From contig NC_092649.1 in assembly GCF_032118995.1 (NCBI RefSeq), positions 17,797,332 to 17,861,331 of the forward strand: a stretch of DNA of 64,000 bases. The letters run 5' to 3'. The DNA comes from Asterias amurensis. Taxonomy: Eukaryota > Echinodermata > Asteroidea > Forcipulatida > Asteriidae. The notes under the pieces were generated by a model. The model was not told where the DNA came from, made no database searches, and was given only the letters and a program-made list of their open reading frames with translations. The translations under genes and the position numbers were made by a program. Below are positions 35,964 to 47,589 of this stretch, piece by piece; positions within the stretch are counted from its first letter, which is position 1, and each line of letters opens with the position of its first letter.

Positions 35964-37145
35964 CACCTGGAAATAGGATTTTTTTTCTTTTAAACATAAG
36001 AGTATATGTTTGTTAACAACAAAACAATTTTTGGAGTAATTGTTTGTCACGATTTATATGTTAAAAAAATTAATTAAGTGCTTGGGGGTTGACTCCGCCT
36101 ACCCCTTTTGTGACGTAGGAAAAGGAAGACTTTGCCTCGATGCGTAGATAAACACACGTGCAATAGTACATGTAATTCTAAGACGTGAGTTTGTACGCTG
36201 CGAAAAAGGTTTTTTCTGGCATTTTTCCGGCAATGCCGACCAGGTGTATTGCTGCTGGATGCAGCAAAACTAAAGATGGGGTCAGTCTTCATCTATTTCC
36301 TGCAGATCCCAAGTATAGGCGGTTGTGGGCTGCGAAAGTCAGATTAACTAGAGCAAAGTGGTCCGGTCCGACGTCTTTTTCAGCGCTATGCAGCGAACAC
36401 TTCGAGCCGTCGTGATTCGAATCCGGGATACACCACTCATTTGACATGACGAGAAGAGCCATTCTTAAACACGACGCCGTCCCAACAATTTGTCCAGCTA
36501 GTGGGAAATCGAAGAAGGTATCTGAAAGACGTGACGAACCCAATGGAGCATTTGCTAAACGTGAAAAAATTCGGTTAAGTTTGAACTTTGAGGGTATGTT
36601 TTTAGCTTTTGCCAAGTGACACGATTTGTTTTGGTACCGCATGCGATTCACTGGCGTGCAGGTCCTATGTGATCGTCCGCACATTATACAGCAGCCATAG
36701 TGCATGCGTGCAGTCTGCTCCGTGGCCGTATTTCTATAATAATACTAGACTAGACCCACATCTTACAACCCATTTGGTCAGTAAAAAGTCGCATAGTTAA
36801 ATAAAAATAGCAGCAAATAGCTTTTGTAAAAACCACTAGGCGTTCAACATGTTCAAGTTTCAATGTACGTATGTGTGTGTAAAATCGTGTCTAAATTTGT
36901 TTTGATGTGCCATGTTCCCAGACGTAATGTACGGGGGCCTGACTACAAATTTTCTCTTCAAATATCGCGCCTTGAAATACGTCACGAACAGCGCCCTCTC
37001 GGGTCGGGGCCTACTCGTAAATTTGTCAATATAATCAAAACTAATATTTTTAAACCTTAGTTAACATTTTATTCACATTCCTCTCGTAAAAACACACATT
37101 TTAGTGACAAAAGCTTTATTTGAAAAAAAATACCACTCCCAGGTG
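35964..37145 (+). mobile_element. P-like DNA transposon remnant carrying a THAP exon (~1.18 kb)
   Basis: Left end CACCTGGAAATAGGATTTTT and right end, read inverted, CACCTGGGAGTGGTATTTTT form ~22-bp terminal inverted repeats. They interrupt module A between two TTCAAG strings (ACTTCAAG on the left, CTTTCAAG on the right), compatible with a decayed 8-bp target duplication. The uninterrupted module reads AACTTCAAGACTTACCC at 35,288. The interior holds a THAP-domain exon, the DNA-binding N-terminus typical of P-element transposases, but no catalytic region, so it appears internally deleted. Confidence 0.6.
36233..36593 (+). pseudogene. THAP zinc-finger exon with an in-frame stop
   Basis: The frame starts at ATG 36,233 with MPTRCIAAGCSKTKDG, then HLFPADPKYRRLW and SALCSEHFEPS. 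It shows the C-x4-C, C-x2-H ligands, the HxFP and Trp positions and the trailing AVPTI motif (LKHDAVPTICP) of the C2CH THAP fold, a DNA-binding module. At 36,413-36,415 a TGA stands where THAP domains have a cysteine. The same frame then continues open through FESGIHHSFDMTRRAI to a donor-like GTATGT at 36,594. A start at 36,185 is possible, but 36,233 fits the family, where the first Cys lies within a few residues of Met. It sits inside the P-like element described above, so a transposase origin is more likely than a host regulator. One base change explains the loss. Confidence 0.75.
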
Positions 37146-39560
37146 ACTTTCAAGACTTACCCAATGCAGATAATAGTTGCTGTCACATAGATTACCTACA
37201 GTGGTTGGAGTGAAGCAGTGAGTACACAAATAGATTACCTGCCGTATATGGAGTAACTGTGCTCTCACATGGATAACCTGTAGTGGTAAAAATGTAGCAT
37301 TAAGTTTACTAATCAGCAAAATATGAAACATGCCAATCGATATAGTTTTTTGAATTGTAGTTTTAAGTACGATATAATAATGGCATCGAAGGGAACACAG
37401 TTAAAAAAAAGCTGGTATAATGAAAACTTTTAGATTACATCCAGGCTTGTCCGATTAGTAAGTTCTTAACTGTCAATAAAGCGTCTATTTCAGACAAAAC
37501 ATTTTACATTCATAACAAAATCAAAACAATTTATTTTTTTACATTGGGGGAGGGGGATTGCCCCCGTTGGTCCCCCTCCCTTGATATTAAAAATTGTGAA
37601 GACAAAAAATAAGTTTTAAAGAAGAACCCTAAGAAAAATTCAAACTTAGTAAATGTGAGAGAAAACTTCAAGACTTACCCATTGAAGATAATAGTTGCTT
37701 CACATGGCTGACCTACAGTGGTCGGAGTGAAGAATTGAGTTTTTTGATAGCACAACCTTTACAGTCACATGGATAGCCTGCAGTGAATTTCTAGACATGT
37801 TCCAAGTTGTTAGGCTTTCATTATCTGTTCAGGCAGCAGCCAACTCTGTAAAAGAAACAACCAGCATGGCAACAGAGACAGAATCAAGACATACATCACA
37901 TTATCAACCACAGTATTAAAAATCACAAGATTGGTAAGTTTTGTTTTAAAGACTGTCAACAAAACAGTACAAATGTGTACATTGTGAAAATTAAGAAAAA
38001 GCACTGTGCTTTGAAAAAATATTTAAGGATGGAAAAACACTAGGTTTAGAAGTTACGATGGATTTAGCTTTTTACATCTAGGGTTGTCCGGTTATTAACT
38101 TTTTTAACCTCCCAATCTAGTATCTATGAACACACACAAAAATGTCACATTCCTAACTTAATAAAAAACACCCTTTTTTGTTTTTAGAGTGTTGGGGGGG
38201 GGGCAATGGCCCCAATGATCGGCCCTTGATTATATTGGCAATTTAAACAAAAAATCAATTAAAAAAACAGGCCCCCAGACAGAGAGAACATTTTCTTAAA
38301 TTTGAAATATATGAGTTGAACTATCATTAGATTTGCAATATTTTTAAAAGAATGACACAAACTTCGGTAGAACTTCATAATTGATGATGTCCGATGGTTG
38401 GATCAGGTAAAAACAATGGAGATAAATATGGCCTCAGTGTTTAAAAAAAGTTTTGTTTGATGAGACAAATCAAAGTTCAGTTCAAGTAGATATGGGATAA
38501 AACTTCAAAACTTGCCCAAAGAAGATAATAGTTGCTGTCCCACAGATGACCTAAATTGGTTGGAGTGCAGCAGTGATGAGTAGCTGTCACATGGATAACC
38601 TGCAGTGGTAAGAATGTAGCATTGAGTTTACATGAAATAAGCAAATCGATATAGTTTCTGGATTGCATGTTTTTAAGTACAATTCCAAATGGCATTAAGG
38701 GAAAAACAGTTAATAGAACCTGGTATGTCCCAAGGAGGCAAAGAAAATCTTTTGATTACATCCAGGGTTGTCTGATTAGTCAGTTCTTTGAACTGTCAAT
38801 ATAGCCTCTATTTCGGGCACAAAATGTTACATTCCTAACAGTTGAGAGGGGGGGGGGCATGGCCCGGGTTGGCCCCCTAGGATCGGCCCTTGATTATATT
38901 GGCAAGTTCAATAAGAATTCAATTAAAAAACAAGGATCCCAAGAGATAACAACTAATTAAATTTGAAACAAATGAGAGTTTTATTTTTAAAGAATGGCAC
39001 AAACTTTTGTAAAATTTTAGACATGACACAAAATCAGTCTGGGAACAAAAACTATTTTTGTAGTGACAAGTGTCTGAGGACTGGATCAGGTAAAACAAAA
39101 TTCGAGAGACATGATTTCTGTGCACGGGACAAGTTTGTTTAATGAGACAAAGTAAAGTTGGAATTGAGTGTAGATATGGGAAAAAACTTCAAGACTTACC
39201 CATTGAAGATAATAGTGGCTGTCACATAGATGACCTACAGTGGTTGGAGTGAAGCATCGAGTTTCTAGATAGCACAACCTTTACAGTCACATGGATAGCC
39301 TGCAGTGAGTTTCTAGACATGTTCCAGGTTGTTAGACTTTCATCATCTGTGCAGGCAGCAGCCAACTCTGTAAAAGAAACAACCAGCATGGCAACAGAAA
39401 CAGAATCAACACATTCATCAATCACAGTGTTAGATGGTAAAAATTGGCTTTTGAGAGTTGGGCCAGCACTGGGAAACATTTTGCGAGTTAGGTTGTCTTT
39501 GAGGATATGCCAGGATGCATGGAGAAAAGTAAAGATCACAACTTCTTTAAGGTAAAACAT
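37146..39560 (-). repeat. Module A, right arm, outer copies
   Basis: At least two further inverted copies, with landmarks at 37,150, 37,670, 38,500 and 39,190 (CAAGACTTACCCATTGAAG and variants) and CAACCAGCATGGCAACAG at 37,862 and 39,383. Poly-G tracts near 38,190 and 38,840 match the poly-C tracts of the left arm. The palindrome's recognisable right edge is near 39,560. Confidence 0.7.
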
Positions 39561-40450
39561 CAGTTAATTGGAAAGTGAGCCTCAAGCAATATCAACCAAA
39601 TACAGCACAACGTTGACTATAATTTGAACAACTAAACACAAATCAGTTTTATTTTCAGATAACCAGGTTTGCGAATGAATAGCACAAAATCGTCTCAGGA
39701 AAAGTTTAGGTTAGAAAAAAAACTTTTTTGAATTGTGCTTGGGTCTTTTCAGAGATGTCACACTGGCTTCAAGAAACACTTTATAATTTGACAACTCTTT
39801 GGGTTTGGAAGTTCTATGGTAAGCCTACTGAAAGTTATTTACTAAAATAATTGTTTGCTTAATTTAAACTGACTAATCATGTTAGGAATAATTGACCTTT
39901 TTCAAAGTATTTGTATTGTATGTTTGCATATAGTTTTTAGTATAGGTTGTTTAATTTGTGTAAACAATAATAAATAAATAATAACACTAACATTACACTT
40001 AAAAACTAGGACACGGGTCAAAGGAAGTTGCAAACGCCATCTTTTGAAAAAGAAATAAGGGCTAACGAAAGACAGTACCATTACGTTTATCCAGATGTAA
40101 AAAAAATTAAAAAACGTGTGTACGGGAAAAAAAAATCTGGGAGAATTTATAAATAAGGAGAAAACGTAAAATTCTAAAAATCGACTAGAGATTTAAAAAG
40201 AACATGAAGAGAACATACGAATACCCGAATACACCAGGGATAAACACTGAATTCCGAAAAAAAATGTAGCACACAGCTATCGCGATATACTTGCATTGCG
40301 GGCAGAAAAAAAAATCATCACGTTGGATGATTGCCGCTGCATCCCACACACGTGAAACCAACACGGAACCAATTTCTGGAAAGCAACTGTAGAATGTATG
40401 CGGTATAAGGTGCTGTGCTACGCGTGACGTCATAGTCTTTGAGTGGGACG
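39561..40450. other. AT-rich stretch without recognisable gene
   Basis: No convincing exon, RNA gene or repeat structure was seen, apart from a short segment (39,585-39,620) resembling the start of the 180-bp repeat described next. Confidence 0.5.
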
Positions 40451-40739
40451 GCACAACATGCGTGGGGAAAATAAATATTACAACATCCACTTATACAATT
40501 TGAGAGCTGAAATATCGGTACATTGGCAACATTTAGAGAAATATACACGAGTCTCCAGAAATATCAACCCGAATACAGCACAACATCACTCATAATTTTA
40601 ACATTGAGAAGTTTTAGACTGGTAGCTTTGTGGTGAGTTACACGATATGTTTGTTATTGATTAAATTTAATTTAATTAAACCCATATTTAATAAATACTT
40701 TAATAAACTAATTATTTATGTATTTATTTATTTATTTAT

Positions 40740-41005
40740 TTGGTGTTTTCTTGTTTTGTTTCACATGATTCTTCCTGTTGCACTTGCTAGACTTGTCTGT
40801 TTTTGTTACATCAATTTCTTGTTGCCAATTTTTAAGCCTAAGATATGGCTATGTGGTTATCCTCGGATATTTTTTGTATTGTATTTTTATCTTATGCTCC
40901 ATTTATGTGTATCTTATTTCATTGTCTTTTTCCCATTTTTGTTGTGTATTATGCATTTTTTACATGTTTTTATGCAAATAAATTCAATCAATCAGTCAAT
41001 CGGGA
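40740..41005 (+). mobile_element. Possible LINE 3' end
   Basis: A T-rich segment ends in a simple repeat, AAATAAATTCAATCAATCAG, the kind of tail many non-LTR retrotransposons have. No reverse-transcriptase residues are visible, so the call rests on the tail only. Confidence 0.3.
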
Positions 41006-41358
41006 TAATGAAGAAAATCATTAGGTTGGCAAGTCTTTGAGAGATGGCACAATATGCTTGGGGAAAATAAATATTACAACATCCACTTCGGGAACAATCC
41101 GAGAGCTGAAATATCGTACATTGGCAAAATGTAGAGAAATAAACATGAAACTCGGAAAACAATCACAGCACAACATCAGTAATATTTGAGCATTGAAACG
41201 TTTTAGATTGGCAGGACTCTGACAGGTAAACAAAAATTTAGCAAAACAACCACCCATGGAAAAGTAAAAAAAAAAAAAAAAAGTTCTGATCTGTTTGTTT
41301 TTGAAATGTGCTACAGTCATTTCCCAGACATAACAAAACTGGCTCTAGGGACTCAGCG

Positions 41359-41745
41359 AAAGGAACACGTTGCCTTGGATCGGACGAGTTGGTCTATAAA
41401 AAAGCGTTTGAAATCGTTTGTTATGAAATGTATTTGGTTGGGAAGATGTTTTAAAAGTAGAATGTAATGATCCATACAAGTATCACTCAAAATTGCGCGG
41501 TTTTCATTTTACGTCGCGAATTAACACGGTCGGCCATTTATGGGAGTCAACTTTTTGACTCCCATAAATGGCCGACCGTGTTAGTCGACAAGGTAAAATG
41601 AAAACCACGCAATTTTGAGGCATATTTGTGTAGATCATTGTATTCTACTTTTACAACATCTTTCTAACCATATCAATTTTATAACAAACGGTTACAAACG
41701 CTTTTCAAAGACCAACTCGACCGATCCAAGGCAATGTGTTCCTTT
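41359..41745. mobile_element. Fold-back MITE family 1, near-perfect long hairpin
   Basis: Two ~185-bp arms from AAGGAACACGTTGCCTTGG to CCAAGGCAATGTGTTCCTT meet at TGGGAGTCAACTTTTTGACT, leaving only a few unpaired loop bases. This is the most symmetric copy in the window. A transcript would fold into one long hairpin. No ORF. Confidence 0.85.
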
Positions 41746-42668
41746 AAAACTCTTCAGGTTTCGAAATTCTGCTGGTACTGAACGATTTGCGCAGCATTAG
41801 CCCAGAGACAATTAGCAGAGAAAGAACAACATTTCAGAGTAAGTACTGTTTGAAGCTTTGCGTGGTGTGGAGAAATAAGAATTAACTATAAATAAATATT
41901 CATAAATACCTCAAACAGTTTCGCTATTCCTATTGGTGGGAGAGCGCATCAAGTGGTGGTGTTTAAACGGTTGATAAGGACCAGCTGGAGCTCCGTTTAT
42001 AACCAGATGTCATCGGATACAACAGGCTAGTCTTGGAGCAGGACAATTCTTGTTACGGCTATGTGGGTGCTGTCGATGAGCTGGCCGTGCTGTGTGTGAA
42101 AGGAAAACGAGAACGTCATACATGTACACACTCAGCTCAAGCACATCGGAAACGGATAAATTTTACAGAGTTTATTAAGCCTTTTAACCAAAAAGGCATA
42201 TACAAATGGGAATAAAGGAGTAGAACTCGTTCTTTAGCCTCAAATTAAAACCTTGCCGGGTCGTTGCCGTGTGACAAGGCAACAACCCCGACTGTTTTTA
42301 ACGGCCGTTGTGAACAATTTGAGAGCTGAAATATTGGTACACTGGCATTATTTAGAGAAATAGCATCAAGAGCCTCGAGAAACATCAACCAAATACAGCA
42401 CACGACGAAACCGAAATAGTTCTAGGAGTAACGATGGTAACACTATGAGCATTGAGAAATTTTCGATTTGCAGGTTTGTAAGTGACAGACAGGATAAGGT
42501 ATTTGCAAAAAAATAAACTCTTTACAACACTGGATTTAGCCCTTGTGTTTGGTTTGTGTATGAGGGTGGTTTTTGAAAACACCGGCTATCCGCTATGACG
42601 ATGCCCCTCAGAGCCTCACACAGTCAATTCGGTTTATAGTCTCTAAATAAATCTTGGAGACATATTTG

Positions 42669-42797
42669 GATAACTTTACGTATGGCGCCACAACTTTTTC
42701 CCTCATTTTTACAAAAAGGGATATATCAATTAGGTAAATTAGATACTATATTATTTTATTTCGAATGAAAAAGTGGTGGCGCCCTACGGAAAGTTTT
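42669..42797. mobile_element. Short MITE with GGCGCCAC termini
   Basis: Left end ATAACTTTACGTATGGCGCC and right end, read inverted, AACTTTCCGTAGGGCGCCAC frame ~130 bp. One end of the same family recurs at 56,109-56,160 as ATAACTTTCCGTATGGCGCC. Confidence 0.7.
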
Positions 42798-42888
42798 CCA
42801 CATTATTTCAATCAGACAATCATATGCTCAGTTCAAAAATAATCTTCATGATTTTTGGATATGATCAACTAACATAACTTACGATTGT

Positions 42889-43290
42889 TACAGGCGTCTC
42901 TTTACTGTGTAGGCTGTGCGTCCCAGTTTAGTCAAATTTGTGCTGCAAATGATCACCTTACTCAAGACCTCAAGCAACACTGGCACTGAAGATAAGGAAG
43001 AAAATAACACTAATAACTCTTGTAACACTAGAAAAACAACATTGCCTCAAGAAATTGCTGCCTCAATGTGGTCTTTGGCTGCACACACTAGCTGCCGGGA
43101 TGACGATGTTAGAGAGGCACGACGCTTGGCGCTGCGACAAAGAAAGACAAAACCAAAATCACACCAGACTCGTTCTCACGTACTTTCTGTAAATGTAGTA
43201 ATAGCGCACATGGTGCATTCAACTATTCAACCCCGCTCGCACCCCGCTCGCTCCCCCACCGAGCTGAAGCTAGCCGCGTTTCTGGCCTAA
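42889..43290 (+). CDS. Weak candidate exon/ORF, unassigned
   Basis: From an acceptor-like TTACAG at 42,894, one frame reads SLYCVGCASQFSQICAANDH, with a C-x2-C-x12-H spacing like half a zinc finger, and then stops near 42,989. An overlapping frame from 42,916 runs 124 codons, rich in Thr, Arg and Lys, without recognisable domains. The two frames exclude each other and neither shows a good donor. No repeat was seen here, so an exon of an unknown gene remains possible. Confidence 0.2.
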
Positions 43291-43299
43291 TTCCTAGCC

Positions 43300-44450
43300 C
43301 GATTACTGGACCGAAAATTAGGGAAATAGAACCCATGCAGTACAAGGCGGTGGAATTAAGGTCCCCAATCCTCTATAATTTTAACGAATTTGTTATTTGG
43401 ATGTAATTGGGAGTATTTTTTTTTCACAGTTCTGAACAATTGGCAGTGAGCAAACTTAGAGGTAGAATTATATTAATTGGTTGCATGTTAACAAGCAATT
43501 AGCCGCTGCAATTAAGATTAATCACGGAAATGTACCATTTATGTTGCATACAAAATTACAAATTATTACATAATCGGGTAGACCATACCTCTGGGCAGAC
43601 TTTATTTTTGGAGGAAGCTCAATCGGTTCACTAACTATTACCTTATGAGCCGCTAGAATACACGCCGTGCTGACACACGACACATGGGAAGTACAGTACA
43701 GCCGGTAGAAAAAATGACTGAATATAGTTGTGCCGGTCGAGTGGCCATTCAGCACCATAAAGCAGAGCCTTGCTCTACCTATACTACGGACGGCAACATA
43801 GGCATAGTACGTGTATGCTCATGGGACTGCACTGTGGCATGCTGCAGTGTGGTGTGAATGGGTGCGAATGGGTGAACCTCCAGGCGGTGGTACACACTGT
43901 GACTGTCTGGCATTTCGAAAATTTTATTTCAGCGTGCAGCACTGTGGGATGGGCATGTTGCCTTGCTGCACCGTGGGCAAGCTACCGTGCAGCGCTGTGG
44001 GCATGATGTAGTGTGGGTGGGTGGGTGAACCGAAGGCGGTACACATTGTCTGTTATCAATTTTGACATTTTAATTCAACATACGATATGCCCGACGATTT
44101 AAATAAAGATATACAGCAATTCTAACATAAATGTTCACTCGACGAGACTTTCAAATTTTATCCTACAATACAATGCAACAAGGCTATGAGTGTGTACTTA
44201 TCAAATTTTGCGTGACAATGCAAAAAAACAAAATGCTCTGAAATTGCAACTCCCTAAAAAGCAACAAGGCTTGTGTGCTTATCAAATTTTGCCTGAAAAT
44301 GCAACAAATTTTGCCCTAAAAAGCAACAAAATTTGTCCTTAAAAAGACAAGGACAGACTTGTGTACAAATCAATGTATTAAGGACATATTGGTACGATAT
44401 CAGGTTTTTTTCCACATCGAGGCTAGTGACTGTTAAAAAATCATCATAAG
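43300..44450. other. Non-coding stretch with two small minisatellite patches
   Basis: A GTGGGC/CTGTGGGATGG-rich imperfect repeat spans about 43,830-44,040. At 44,170-44,370 AAATGCAACAAATTTTGCC-type units recur (CAACAAGGCT and TTATCAAATTTTGC twice). Neither shows a coding signal. Nothing else was recognised. Confidence 0.5.
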
Positions 44451-44456
44451 GCAATG

Positions 44457-44837
44457 AACACCTTTGGTAATTTTCAAAGCCAGTCTTCTTACTTGGTGTA
44501 TCTCAACATCATTATGCACAAATTATCAAACCTGTGAAATTGAGCTAGTTGGATCGACGAAGTTGCGAGATAATAATGAAAAAACAAAAAACGCCCTTGT
44601 CACACGAAGCAATTTGTGTGCTTTCAGATGCTTCATTTCAAGACCTCAAAATTTACATCCGAGGTCTCGAAATCAAATTCATTGAAAATTACTTCTTTCT
44701 CGAAAACTATGTTATTTCAAAGGGAGCCATTTCTCACAATGTTTATACCATCAACAGCCCCCCCATTACCCGTTACCAAATAAGGTTTTATGCTAATAAT
44801 TATTTTGAGTAATTACCAATAGTGTCCACTGCCTTTA
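44457..44837. mobile_element. MITE family 2 (~380 bp)
   Basis: Ends in ATTACCAATAGTGTCCACTG and TTTAAG on the right, with the weaker inverted CCTTTGGTAATTTTCAAAG on the left. It contains an internal inverted pair, AGACCTCAAAATTTACATCC with GAGGTCTCGAAATC. Other copies: 55,030-55,396, 55,455-55,834 and a fragment at 60,415-60,640. Confidence 0.8.
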
Positions 44838-44939
44838 AGATGGCAAGTTTTTAAATGACTGGACAACATGTGCTTTGGAAAAAACCTAGATGGCACCACC
44901 CACAATATGCACATGGTAACAACTTGAGAGTTGAGAAAT

Positions 44940-45250
44940 GGAAAATCATTCTGATTGTAATGCACTGGGCATGCTCCGTTCCATGTTGTGCGTGTGGCGT
45001 AATTTTTCAAGAATTTTGTTTTATACTCAAATGTCCAAATGTAGCTGCAGCTGAAGTTAAATCTGAGGTGTTGTTGTTCCTTGATGTGGCGAAGTCAGTA
45101 AAGAAATTTGTTTATACTCACAGGTTCAAAATGTAGTTACCATTGAAGTTCCATCTGAAGTGACCTCAGCCTCAAGAAGTTCCATCTGAAGTGTCCTCAG
45201 CCGAAATAAGTTCCGATTAGTGAACCAAACACCAAGCACCAATCATGATA
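44940..45250. repeat. Third copy of the palindrome shoulder, outside the palindrome
   Basis: CTCCGTTCCATGTTGTGCGT and, later, GTTCCATCTGAAGTGTCCTC match the right shoulder (25,196-25,400) in the same orientation, with about 15-20 percent divergence by eye. The heptad and satellite arrays do not follow it, so this copy predates or escaped the amplification. Confidence 0.7.
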
Positions 45251-45259
45251 CTTAGGTGA

Positions 45260-45320
45260 TACTGTAAAGGGACGCGTGTGTTACCTTGGATCGGGCAAGT
45301 TGATCGGCCAACTCACCAAC
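45260..45320. mobile_element. Fragment of MITE family 1
   Basis: GTTACCTTGGATCGGGCAAG resembles the terminal part of family 1 only. The rest is absent. Confidence 0.4.
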
Positions 45321-45639
45321 AGCAATATTAACAAACATGTCCAGTGCCTTTACACACTTTGTGTGTTGGCAAACTCATTGGAAATCATTACCTTGAGAAG
45401 TTTGGAGGGATTGGCGACTGGAGTTTTGACAAAACTTAAGGGTAGGCACAACATTAGGTTAGCAACTTTTGAGAGACTCCACATTAGCAAGTACAACAGA
45501 TTTACGCGACTCTCCTAAAAACATTGCTCTGTAATTTTCACTTTCTTGACGACTTCAGCTGAAACTTCTACAGGTAAACTGTATTTACTAACAATAGTGA
45601 GTAGGGATTCATGTCATGGCCCAAAACTTGATCTACACT

Positions 45640-46020
45640 ACAAAAGGTATTAAAACTAAGCCTGGGTGACTAGAACGACTAGTGTAACAATCGTGACAAC
45701 TGTTTTTCAACTACTCAGTTAATCGTGCTGCCACTTCTACTACATAAATAGTTTTGACTGCCTGCTTGGTGAACCAAGTGTGTCGCTCACGACTATTCAC
45801 CACAACATTATTTACTTACAAAGCACAATCAGACATCAGTGACACATCCTTCAATCCTTTCAGCGTGAACTTTACTGTATAACTATATTGCGGCTGTGGC
45901 CAAAAATTTGTCGTAATGCATATTAGTGGTGACTAGTGTCAAAGTCGCAACCATTTGAGGCAGGTCTGGTAAATTTTTACTAGTCAACCAGGCCTAGCCT
46001 TTAAGGGAAACGACTCCTGT
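45640..46020. repeat. Dispersed ~370-bp repeat, copy 1
   Basis: Shares TTTTTCAACTACTCAGTTAA, GGTGAACCAAGTGTGTCGCT and CATCCTTCAATCCTTTCAGC-type strings with 47,820-48,190 in the same order and orientation. It ends near GTCGCAACCATTTGAGG. No ORF. Probably a non-autonomous mobile element of unknown family. Confidence 0.6.
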
Positions 46021-46380
46021 GGTCTAGAGGGCATGGCAACACTATTGACATTGGGTGATGTACATTGTACCCCTCTTAATGTAAAAATTGGCTATGGATG
46101 CAGTCGGATGGAAATCACAGGATGCTGTAGCCAACAAGAAAATGGAAAACCTTTTGAGATTAAACATTAGACCGAGTTCACTTTACAATAAGGAAAGTGA
46201 ACATTGCACATTGCAACCTTCTTAGTAAGTGATTTCTATTATTTTCCAAGTGTAAATAAATGATGTAACATAAGAGAGCAATCAAGTTGAAAAACAAATT
46301 TTATTTAGGATTTTGTGACGTTGTCTTCATATCAAATTACATGTAACCAAAAATCAGTGTCCCATAATACAGTATAGAAA

Positions 46381-46495
46381 TATTGACTGCTATGAGGGGC
46401 ACAGTTAAGATTATAGGCCCAAGGTGATGTCAAAACCATGACATCACTGAGAGCCTATAATTAAAACTGTGCCCTGAATATTAAGAAGTCAATAG
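46381..46495. mobile_element. Small hairpin element (~115 bp)
   Basis: TATTGACT at the left pairs with AGTCAATA at the right, and GGGCACAGTTAAGATTATAG with the inverse CTATAATTAAAACTGTGCCC. Centre is GGTGATGTCAAAACCATGAC. A related partial motif follows at 46,735. Confidence 0.65.
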
Positions 46496-46989
46496 TCAAA
46501 GAAAGATTATTTCTTTTATAAACCGAATATAGATTCTTCTAATCTGATTAGTTAAAACTTCCTGAAATGACTTTCTGAACTGACAAGGCTGTAGCATAGG
46601 CTTTAATTTTGAAATGTAATAAAAGTGATGTTACCAAAATACATGTAAGTCTCCATCGAGCCGTGACACGAAACGCTAGACTTACAATGGACGTGTACAA
46701 CACGAGCGACCTGTACCAGTGTGTCATTATTTTCAGGGCGGGCACAGTTGATTGCTGAGCCCCAGTTAATGATGACATCATCTTGATGAAAAAAGGGAGC
46801 CCAGTTATTTCAATGAGTCTACTTTTAACCAATCAGGGTAGAGCACGCATTCAAGTTATTTACAGGCCAGTAAAGTAATTGAAGTACGTACATAGCTTCA
46901 ACCAGGAAGTACCATTTATGTTTCCTATGTGTATGCAATACCCTTCAAGTACTTACAACTAATAACAAGTAATGGTTGACCAGCTTATT

Positions 46990-47115
46990 GCTGACTGGGT
47001 TTTTACCATCGGGCTAGCTTGGTGCTTCTGATTGGCAGAATGGGTTCGAGTCCCAGTCTTGACTCTTATGTCCTGAGCAAGATACCTAACTATCATTGCT
47101 TTATCCTTCGAAATA
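46990..47115 (+). mobile_element. tRNA-related SINE fragment
   Basis: Contains GGGTTCGAGTCCCAGTC, a polymerase III B-box, followed by TGTCCTGAGCAAGATACCTA and CATTGCTTTATCCTTCG, the body typical of tRNA-derived short repeats in marine invertebrates. The upstream half does not fold as a complete tRNA. Confidence 0.5.
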
Positions 47116-47589
47116 TTTACATAAAAGTAAAACTAAAAGGCCTCCGTGGCTGAAACTAGATGTAATTTTTATGATACATTGATGTGCAGTGAAGACCTAA
47201 TCCTGGAGAAAAATATCTCCACTGCCAGTGTTATAGCTAGACCAATTTTAGTGATGCGCTCTAAATCCAATTTAGTCCACCAAGGGCTCAAGCAGTTTAA
47301 CAAAATGAGTCATGTTTAGATATTGGGCAATCATTGCTGAAGTGCAGTCTGGGGGAATCTGTGCTTGGCAGCACAGTGTATTTTGCAAAGAGTGCTGGGC
47401 GAAAATTGTTAGTTCTGAGCAGGCCCACCCGGCACCGCCCACTGTGACTACAACACTGTCCACAGCACCTTTCCAGGAACTTGCATAAGTTTACAATGAT
47501 TTTTGATAAAGTAACTTAGAAATACCGGTCCAGGTAGTGTCTTTTCCTGTGGAAATCCTGACGAAACTGGCCAATGTTCTTTTTCAGTG

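Larger units (their letters stand above)
40450..42490. repeat. ~180-bp repeat, three spaced copies
   Basis: Copies at about 40,450-40,640, 41,050-41,230 and 42,310-42,490 share GAGAGCTGAAATATCGGTAC, ACATTGGCAACATTTAGAGA and GAGCATTGAGAAATTTTAGA-like strings. Reading frames differ between copies, so the repeat is not coding. Spacers hold the LINE-like tail and the large fold-back MITE. Confidence 0.65.

Noticed and set aside
47030-47065. Functional tRNA gene
   Set aside because: A B-box is present, but acceptor and D-arm pairing are absent and the downstream sequence is a known type of SINE body.
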